DNA of 5,008 nucleotides. Origin: an uncultured Erysipelotrichaceae bacterium. GTDB lineage: Bacteria; Bacillota_I; Bacilli_A; Erysipelotrichales; Erysipelotrichaceae. The DNA lies in NCBI GenBank assembly GCA_900314345.1, contig OMUX01000246.1, positions 1 through 5,008 of the forward strand. Reading direction: 5' to 3'. Shown piece by piece: positions 1 through 5,008 of this stretch (positions within the stretch are counted from its first letter, which is position 1; every line of letters begins with the position of its first letter). Position numbers and translations under genes: made by a program. A model generated the notes under the pieces. That model saw only the letters and a program-made list of their open reading frames with translations. It searched no databases and had not been told where the DNA came from.

Positions 1-2
1 TC

Positions 3-452
3 TACAAGCTCTATCCGGGGAAGGAAGAGCTCATGATCGACAGCATCCGGATATTCTTCCGGCGGGCACATGAACAGAAAGCAAAGATCACAGAGAGCGA
101 TCTTCCGCTGGTCGATAAGATCAGCAAGGTGATCATTGCCATGCCTGCAGAATACCAGATGACAGACTTCCGCAAGGTACAGGGACTGGAAGAGAAGTAT
201 CCCAAAGCTGCCGAAGTCCTGCGGGAGGAACTTGAAAACAACTGGGAGCCTACGGAACGGCTTCTGGACCAGGGCATGAAGGAAGGTGTGCTGAGAAAGT
301 TCAGCATTCCGGTCTTCCGGATCATGATGACCTCATCCATAGAATCATTCCTGCGGGAGGATACCTTGCAGAAGCTTGGCATCTCCTATCAGGATGCACT
401 GAATCAGATGGCAGAAATGCTGATGAAAGGAATCATAGATGAAAAACATTGA
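3..452 (+). CDS. TetR-family transcriptional regulator, C-terminal part (5' end outside window)
   Basis: The reading frame is open from base 3 to the TGA at 450-452, giving 149 visible residues. The start codon lies upstream of the window; the in-frame ATG at 33 is internal. The first residues, YKLYPGKEELM, match the conserved end of the TetR DNA-binding domain (family pattern like 'YYYFxSKEEL'), where the recognition helix leads into helix 4. About 40 residues, holding most of the helix-turn-helix, are therefore missing. The rest is all-helical and resembles a TetR ligand-binding/dimerisation domain, including a 'LLDQGMKEGVL' stretch like the common 'GxxxGxI/L' element before the last helices. 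Full-length TetR proteins are usually about 190-200 residues, which fits. It is co-directional with the hydrolase gene and overlaps it by 14 bases, so it probably represses its own operon and responds to a sugar or glycoside. Family membership is well supported; ligand and operator are unknown. Confidence 0.85.
   Translation, partial: YKLYPGKEELMIDSIRIFFRRAHEQKAKITESDLPLVDKISKVIIAMPAEYQMTDFRKVQGLEEKYPKAAEVLREELENNWEPTERLLDQGMKEGVLRKFSIPVFRIMMTSSIESFLREDTLQKLGISYQDALNQMAEMLMKGIIDEKH
427..431 (+). promoter_or_regulatory. Ribosome binding site of the GH2 gene
   Basis: AAGGA lies 7 bases before the ATG at 439, inside the last codons of the TetR gene. The spacing is ideal and supports ATG 439 as the start of the hydrolase. 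Initiation here is likely coupled to translation of the regulator, because ribosomes finishing at 452 have already passed the start. Confidence 0.65.
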
Positions 453-2772
453 CAACAGCTGGGAATTCACACCGGAATGGAGCGGGGAATTCCTGAAGGG
501 AGAGGGAACATCACAGCCGGTAAGACTTCCCCATACCGTTAAGGAACTTCCTCTGCATTACATCGATCCGAAGGACTATCAGATGGTCTGCGGCTACCGC
601 AGGCATCTGGCATACGATCCCGCATGGGCCGGAAAAAAGGTATTCCTGCAGTTTGACGGGGCAGCGCATATTGCGGATGTCTATGTCAACGGCACACTGC
701 TGGGCCATCATGGAAGCGGCTATACCGCATTCCGGATCGATGCCACAGATGCGCTCAGGGAAGGGGACAACCTGATTGCCGTGCGTCTTGATACCACGGA
801 GAACCCTGCTGTTCCGCCGTTCGGATTTGTCATTGATTATCTGACCTATGGCGGCATCTACAGGGATGTCTGGGTGGATGTCAGGAATCCGGAATATATC
901 GAGGATGCCTGGGTCTATACACCGGATCTGCATTCCGCAGTCCTGGAGCTCAAGGCTTCCATGAACGGCCTCAAGGCATTGCTTTCCATTCAGGATGAAA
1001 ACGGAAAGGTCATTGCACGGAAGGAAGGCGATGCTTCGGAAAAGATCACGGTTCATGTTGAAAATACAGAATCATGGACACCCGAACATCCGAACCTTTA
1101 CAAGGCAGTCATCACCCTGAAGAAAGGGGATGAGACCGTTGATGAAGTAACAAGGACCTTCGGCTTCCGCACGGTCAGTGTGGACAAGGACAATATTCTT
1201 CTCAACGGCAAGCCGGTCTTCCTGAGAGGTCTTAACCGTCATCAGTGCTGGCCTTACGTCGGCTACGCTGCACCAAAGCGTCTGCAGGTCGAGGATGCAA
1301 GAATCCTGAAGGAAGAGCTCGGTGTCAATGCTGTGCGTACTTCCCACTATCCGCAGTCGCATTACTTCCTTGATGCCTGCGACCGGATGGGACTGCTTGT
1401 CTTCACGGAGATCCCCGGCTGGCAGCACGTTTCCAAGGATAAGGACTGGCGTGATCAGTGTGTGAAGAATGTGGAAGAGATGGTCATCCAGTACCGCCAG
1501 CATCCTTCCATCATCCTCTGGGGTGTCAGGGTCAATGAATCCCAGGATGACGAAGAACTCTACACAAGAACCAATGCCATGGCACACAAGCTGGATCATA
1601 CAAGACCGACCAGCGGTGTGCGGTACCTTGAAAAGAGCCAGCTGCTGGAAGATGTCTATGCATTCAATGACTTCTCTCATTCCGGAAACAATCCGGGATG
1701 CCGCAAGAAGGCGGATGTCACAAAGGACACCGACAAGCCGTTATTGATCTCCGAGGCAAACGGCCACATGTTCCCGACAAAGATGTACGACAATTCGGAG
1801 CGCCGCCAGGAACACGCTCTGCGCCATGCAAGGGTACTGGATGCGGCATTGTCAGAAGGACATCATGCAGGCTGCTTCCAGTGGTGCATGTTCGACTATG
1901 CAACACACCAGGACTTCGGAAGCGGCGACAGGGTCTGCTACCATGGCGTCATGGATATGTTCCGCAATCCAAAGCCGGCTGCAGCACTCTATGCAAGCCA
2001 GCAGGAAAATACACCGGTGCTGGAAGTGACATCCTCCATGGATATCGGAGACTATCCGGCCGGCATGATCGGCGATGTGGCATGCTTCAGCAATGCCGAT
2101 ACCGTCAAGCTCTACAAGAATGATGTCTATGTCAATGACTTCCACAGCACATCTGAGGGTCTCAAGCATGGTCCGATGATGATTGATGACACTGTCGGAC
2201 ATCTTCTGGAAAGCCAGGAAGGCATGGATGAAAAGGAAGCGAAGCTGATCCGTTCCTGCCTTCTGGACATGAAGAAGAACAACATCAACAAGCTTCCGGC
2301 ATCCACCATGGCAAAGCTTGGCTATGCCATGATGAAGTATCACCTGAAGTTTGAGGACGGCTACCGTCTGTACCAGACATACATCGGAAACTGGGGCGGT
2401 GAGGCAACAAGGTGGCGCTTTGATGCAGTGAAGGACGGCAAGGTAGCAGCTTCTGTGACAAAGGCACCAAGTGCAAAGCTGCACCTGGATGTCAGAACCA
2501 GCGGCAATGAACTTCTGGAAGGCGATGTGTATGACATGACTGCCGTACGCATCCGGATCCTGGATGAATACAACAACCAGGCATTCTATTCCCAGGTACC
2601 GGTAAGATTCAGCGTGAGCGGTGCTCTGGAGCTTGTCGGTGATGATGTATGCACTGCCGAAGGCGGTGCCTGCGGTACCTATCTCAGAACCACAGGAGAG
2701 AAGGGCGAGGCAGTGCTGAAGATTGAAACAACCGTAACAGATCCGGTTGAGATCAGATTTGAAGTCAAGTGA
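439..2772 (+). CDS. Glycoside hydrolase family 2 protein, probable cytoplasmic beta-galactosidase
   Basis: This 777-residue enzyme probably removes terminal beta-linked sugars, most likely beta-galactose, by the retaining GH2 mechanism. Visible domains in order are an N-terminal jelly-roll sugar-binding domain (about 1-150, with DVYVNG at 80-85), an immunoglobulin-like domain (about 155-245), and a TIM barrel (about 248-530). FGFR (241-244) is the usual GH2 junction; NRHQ (266-269) and RTSHYP (300-305) are typical barrel motifs. By motif, E367 in WGVRVNES is the acid/base and E439 in LISEANGH the nucleophile. A DUF4982-like Ig region (about 535-690) is interrupted by a helical insertion (about 570-655), followed by a last Ig-like domain (about 695-777). 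There is no signal peptide, so it acts inside the cell on imported substrate. No NKxG glucuronate motif is seen after the nucleophile, which argues against beta-glucuronidase. The start is ATG 439 with a good ribosome binding site. The GH2 family is certain; the exact sugar is inference, and other GH2 activities remain possible. Confidence 0.92.
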   Translation: MKNIDNSWEFTPEWSGEFLKGEGTSQPVRLPHTVKELPLHYIDPKDYQMVCGYRRHLAYDPAWAGKKVFLQFDGAAHIADVYVNGTLLGHHGSGYTAFRIDATDALREGDNLIAVRLDTTENPAVPPFGFVIDYLTYGGIYRDVWVDVRNPEYIEDAWVYTPDLHSAVLELKASMNGLKALLSIQDENGKVIARKEGDASEKITVHVENTESWTPEHPNLYKAVITLKKGDETVDEVTRTFGFRTVSVDKDNILLNGKPVFLRGLNRHQCWPYVGYAAPKRLQVEDARILKEELGVNAVRTSHYPQSHYFLDACDRMGLLVFTEIPGWQHVSKDKDWRDQCVKNVEEMVIQYRQHPSIILWGVRVNESQDDEELYTRTNAMAHKLDHTRPTSGVRYLEKSQLLEDVYAFNDFSHSGNNPGCRKKADVTKDTDKPLLISEANGHMFPTKMYDNSERRQEHALRHARVLDAALSEGHHAGCFQWCMFDYATHQDFGSGDRVCYHGVMDMFRNPKPAAALYASQQENTPVLEVTSSMDIGDYPAGMIGDVACFSNADTVKLYKNDVYVNDFHSTSEGLKHGPMMIDDTVGHLLESQEGMDEKEAKLIRSCLLDMKKNNINKLPASTMAKLGYAMMKYHLKFEDGYRLYQTYIGNWGGEATRWRFDAVKDGKVAASVTKAPSAKLHLDVRTSGNELLEGDVYDMTAVRIRILDEYNNQAFYSQVPVRFSVSGALELVGDDVCTAEGGACGTYLRTTGEKGEAVLKIETTVTDPVEIRFEVK

Positions 2773-2775
2773 GGA
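2771..2775 (+). promoter_or_regulatory. Ribosome binding site deciding the symporter start
   Basis: GAGGA at 2771-2775, within a longer purine run to 2783, sits 8 bases before ATG 2784. The competing in-frame GTG at 2769 directly abuts and overlaps this site, and has only a weak purine stretch upstream. The signal therefore favours ATG 2784. The site spans the stop codon of the GH2 gene, so reinitiation by the same ribosomes is likely. Confidence 0.65.
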
Positions 2776-2783
2776 AAAGGAAG

Positions 2784-4193
2784 ATGCAATTCACGAAAAA
2801 ACAGACAGCTGCGTATGGTGCAGGCGCCGTCGGCAAGGACATGGTATATGCCCTCTCCAGCGGCTACGTTCTCTACTTCTATCAGGATATCCTGGGCATC
2901 AATGCCGGCTTTGTGGCGGCGGTGCTGCTTGGTGCGAGAATCTTCGATGCCCTGAATGATCCGTTCATGGGCATCCTTGTCGCAAAGACAAGATCCAGAT
3001 GGGGAAAGTTCAGACCCTGGATCTTTTCCGGCACCGTGCTGAATGCACTGGTTCTGTATGCCATGTTTGCCGCACCTGCATCCTTGAGTGCAGGCGGTCT
3101 CAGGCTCTGGTTTGCGATCATCTACATTCTCTGGGGCGTCACCTATACGATGATGGACATTCCGTTCTGGTCCATCATTCCGGCTGTTACCAAGGATCCG
3201 GCAGACCGTGAGAACATCTCCGTTGTCGGAAGAACCTGCGCCGGAGTTGGAAATGCACTGATTACCGTCTTCTGCATGAAGGCTGTCCAGACACTGGGCG
3301 GAGGCATTTCACCGCAGGCAGAACGTGCCGGATTCGGACGCATTGCCTTGATCGTTGCCATCCTGTTCGTTGTCCTGGAATGGATCACAGTGCACTTCAT
3401 CCGTGAAGAAACCAATACTGACAGCGAGAAGATGGAAACAACCAGTGTCAGGGAGATGTTCTCTTCCCTGTTCCACAATGACCAGGCCATGGTCGTCGTC
3501 ATCTCCATCGTCCTGATCAATACTGCCCTCTACATCACCTCCAATCTGCTGATCTATTTCTTCAAGTACGATATCTCAGGCAACGGCTGGGCTGACAAGT
3601 ATGCATTGTTCAACATGGTCGGCGGTGCCTCCCAGATCATCGGCATGATGGCTGTCTATCCGCTTCTGAGAAAGAAGCTTTCCAATGAGATGATCTTCCG
3701 CATGTGCCTGATCTCCGAAATGCTCGGCTATATCCTGATCCTGCTGGCATGCCTGACTGGTCTTTCCTCCAACATGATTGTCATCTGCATCTGCGGACTG
3801 TTCGTCTTCCTTGGAAACGGAATCCTGACCGTTCTTACCACGATCTATCTCTCCGCTGCAGTTGACTATGGCGAGCTCAAGACCGGCAGACGTGAAGAAT
3901 CCGTCATCTTCAGCATGCAGACATTCGTCGTCAAGCTGGCCAGCGGTGTTGCGGTCTTCCTTGCCGGCATGGGTCTGACATGGATCGGCATGCAGGGCAG
4001 CAGCTCCACGGATGCGGCTGAGACCATCGTGCAGCAGAGTGCATCCACCATTACCGGTCTGCGTCTTCTCATGACGATCATTCCGGTCATCCTGCTTGTC
4101 TGTGCAATGATTGTCTTCAAGACAAAGTTCAAGATGAGCGATGCGGAGATTGAACGCATGAATGCTGAGCTCAAAGAGAAGCATGGAGAATAA
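2784..4193 (+). CDS. GPH-family (MelB/GusB-like) cation:sugar symporter
   Basis: This 469-residue inner-membrane protein (from ATG 2784) probably takes up a glycoside or oligosaccharide with Na+ or H+. It belongs to the glycoside-pentoside-hexuronide:cation symporter group of the major facilitator fold. About twelve hydrophobic segments are visible, and the C-terminal tail (about 447-469) is short and charged. Key motifs are GKD (17-19), RIFDALNDPFMG (52-63), the loop RSRWGKFRPW (70-79), YTMMDIPFW (121-129), R150, and DYGELKTG (361-368) leading to K384. From memory of Salmonella/E. coli MelB, D19, D55 and D59 fall at the same residue numbers, and D125, R150 and K384 correspond to D124, R149 and K377. 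The cation and sugar sites therefore look intact. GTG 2769 would add five residues (MRKRK) and overlap the GH2 stop by 4 bases; ATG 2784 is preferred for its ribosome binding site and the MelB register. Its place between two hydrolases suggests it imports their substrate. Family is very sure; the transported sugar is not known. Confidence 0.93.
   Translation: MQFTKKQTAAYGAGAVGKDMVYALSSGYVLYFYQDILGINAGFVAAVLLGARIFDALNDPFMGILVAKTRSRWGKFRPWIFSGTVLNALVLYAMFAAPASLSAGGLRLWFAIIYILWGVTYTMMDIPFWSIIPAVTKDPADRENISVVGRTCAGVGNALITVFCMKAVQTLGGGISPQAERAGFGRIALIVAILFVVLEWITVHFIREETNTDSEKMETTSVREMFSSLFHNDQAMVVVISIVLINTALYITSNLLIYFFKYDISGNGWADKYALFNMVGGASQIIGMMAVYPLLRKKLSNEMIFRMCLISEMLGYILILLACLTGLSSNMIVICICGLFVFLGNGILTVLTTIYLSAAVDYGELKTGRREESVIFSMQTFVVKLASGVAVFLAGMGLTWIGMQGSSSTDAAETIVQQSASTITGLRLLMTIIPVILLVCAMIVFKTKFKMSDAEIERMNAELKEKHGE
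4185..4188 (+). promoter_or_regulatory. Ribosome binding site of the GH36 gene
   Basis: GGAG lies 6 bases before ATG 4195, within the last codons of the symporter gene. An in-frame ATG at 4183 overlaps this site and would add four residues (MENN). It has a purine-rich AGAGAAG upstream and cannot be excluded, but the spacing favours ATG 4195. Confidence 0.55.
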
Positions 4194-4194
4194 C

Positions 4195-5008
4195 ATGAAG
4201 CTTGCCTGGAAGCTAGAAACAAACGATCAGGGCAAGGTCACCATCCAGAGCGGCGGACAGGAACTGAAAGCCGGTGAGAATCATCTCATCATTGAGAATG
4301 TCCATGGTATTGTGAATTCCGCATCTGCTTCAATGAAGGTGCCCATGGAGAATGCAAGGCTCTTCATGAATGGCTACCAGACCTGGACGTACTGCCCGGA
4401 ATACAGCAAGGGTGACAAGATCAGAGGCCTGCAGGGTGTTCCTTCCTTCCTTGTCAGGAAGTATTCCTTTGACCGCTACGGCGACTATCACTTCATCAGA
4501 TACCCGGACAGGAAGAACCTGTTCCACGGCTTCTCCTGGTGTACTTTCCGCAAGGGCACGCAGGCAAGGCTGTTTGCGAGCCTGGATGAACAGCCTGGAT
4601 ATACGATCTTCCGCTATGATGCGGAAACCGAGATGCTCACCATGGAGCGTGACTGTGCCGGTGTCAGAATTGACGGTGCGTTCCATCTTCTGGATCTCTT
4701 CTTCACGGAAGGAGAAGAGACAGCCTGCTATGATGCATGGTTCAAGGCAATGAACAAGCCGCAGCTTCAGAATCAGAAGCTGTATGGCTACAGCAGCTGG
4801 TACAACCGGTATCAGAACATTGATGAAAAGGGCATCCTGCAGGATCTGGATGGCTGTGCAAAGATTCTGGAACCGGGCGACCTGTTTCAGATCGATGATG
4901 GCTGGGAGCCCTTTGTCGGCGACTGGCTGAAGCCGGATCCAGTGAAGTTCCCCAACGGCATGAAGGCGGCAGCGGATGCCATCCATGCCAAGGGCTACAG
5001 GGCTGGAT
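4195..5008 (+). CDS. Alpha-galactosidase, glycoside hydrolase family 36, N-terminal part (3' end outside window)
   Basis: The frame is open from ATG 4195 to the window end with no stop, giving 271 residues. It should hydrolyse terminal alpha-galactosides (melibiose- or raffinose-type linkages) in the cytoplasm; no signal peptide is seen. Residues about 1-190 are beta-rich and fit the N-terminal sandwich, with NGYQTW at 59-64. The (beta/alpha)8 barrel begins about 195 with YGYSSWYNRYQNI (197-209), followed by FQIDDGW (231-237), VGDW (241-244) and KFPNGM (251-256). The DDGW and GDW elements are well-known GH36/GH27-clan substrate-site motifs. The nucleophile (usual context KWDxNR) and acid/base aspartates lie beyond the window, so activity cannot be confirmed here. 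The short N-terminal domain resembles the compact GH36 type of Thermotoga maritima rather than the roughly 700-residue AgaA/MelA type (inference). The gene starts one base after the symporter stop, so it belongs to the same transcript. Family call is strong. Confidence 0.9.
   Translation, partial: MKLAWKLETNDQGKVTIQSGGQELKAGENHLIIENVHGIVNSASASMKVPMENARLFMNGYQTWTYCPEYSKGDKIRGLQGVPSFLVRKYSFDRYGDYHFIRYPDRKNLFHGFSWCTFRKGTQARLFASLDEQPGYTIFRYDAETEMLTMERDCAGVRIDGAFHLLDLFFTEGEETACYDAWFKAMNKPQLQNQKLYGYSSWYNRYQNIDEKGILQDLDGCAKILEPGDLFQIDDGWEPFVGDWLKPDPVKFPNGMKAAADAIHAKGYRAG

Noticed and set aside
1698..2123. Plus-strand 141-codon open frame inside the GH2 gene
   Set aside because: It is an out-of-frame shadow within the TIM barrel coding region, with an arginine- and glycine-rich translation and no domain. 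The GH2 frame carries the nucleophile motif across the same bases, so there is no frameshift.
676..2136. Repeated 14-base string GATGTCTATGTCAA at about 676 and 2123
   Set aside because: Both copies encode DVYVN in beta-strands of different domains. The match is short, has no flanking similarity, and is explained by the same peptide and codon preference.
439..2772. Calling the GH2 a beta-glucuronidase (uidA/gusA) from its TetR and GPH neighbours
   Set aside because: The glucuronate-recognising NKxG motif expected after the nucleophile is not visible, and the neighbouring GH36 points to galactosides. Context alone is not enough for the gene symbol.
4193..4195. Possible terminator or promoter at the gene junctions
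   Set aside because: The junctions are overlaps or gaps of at most 11 bases, with no hairpin plus T-run and no room for a promoter.
4330..4986. Long minus-strand open frame (218 codons) opposite the GH36 gene, with others at 1852-2484 and 3576-4196
   Set aside because: Each lies wholly or almost wholly antisense to a gene with clear family motifs. Their translations are low-complexity or rich in C, H and R and show no recognisable domain. They are explained by the codon bias of the sense genes.

Overview
The window is one tightly packed, plus-strand sugar-utilisation operon. It has no insertion sequence, RNA gene, CRISPR array or long intergenic gap. Four genes follow each other: the C-terminal part of a TetR-family regulator (to 452), a complete cytoplasmic glycoside hydrolase of family 2 (439-2772), a complete sodium/proton:sugar symporter of the GPH (MelB/GusB-like) family (2784-4193), and the N-terminal part of a family 36 alpha-galactosidase (4195 to the window end). 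The window start cuts off the DNA-binding region of the regulator. The window end cuts the GH36 gene before its catalytic aspartates.

The protein styles (a signal-less GH2 with a helical C-terminal insertion, a GPH symporter, a compact GH36, purine-rich Shine-Dalgarno sites and very tight spacing) suggest a gut-type Bacillota (Firmicutes) bacterium. GC appears roughly balanced by eye, with many C- or G-ending codons. An Erysipelotrichales- or Lachnospirales-like host would fit, but the sequence here does not settle taxonomy.

The genes probably work together as follows. The symporter brings an intact small glycoside or oligosaccharide into the cell. The GH2 and GH36 enzymes then remove beta- and alpha-linked terminal sugars in the cytoplasm. 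The TetR protein would sense the sugar or glycoside and control its own operon. The first three genes match the order TetR - GH2 - GPH symporter seen in the Escherichia coli gus/uid (glucuronide) operon. However, the GH2 has no recognisable glucuronate-binding NKxG motif and the fourth gene is an alpha-galactosidase, so galactosides are more likely substrates than glucuronides.

No promoter, operator or terminator is visible. The promoter must lie upstream of the window and the terminator downstream. The junctions are a 14-base overlap, an 11-base gap (or a 4-base overlap if a GTG start is used) and a 1-base gap, so translational coupling along the whole unit is likely. I see no previously undescribed system here. 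The points worth checking are the substrate, the helical insertion in the GH2 C-terminal region and the start of the symporter.
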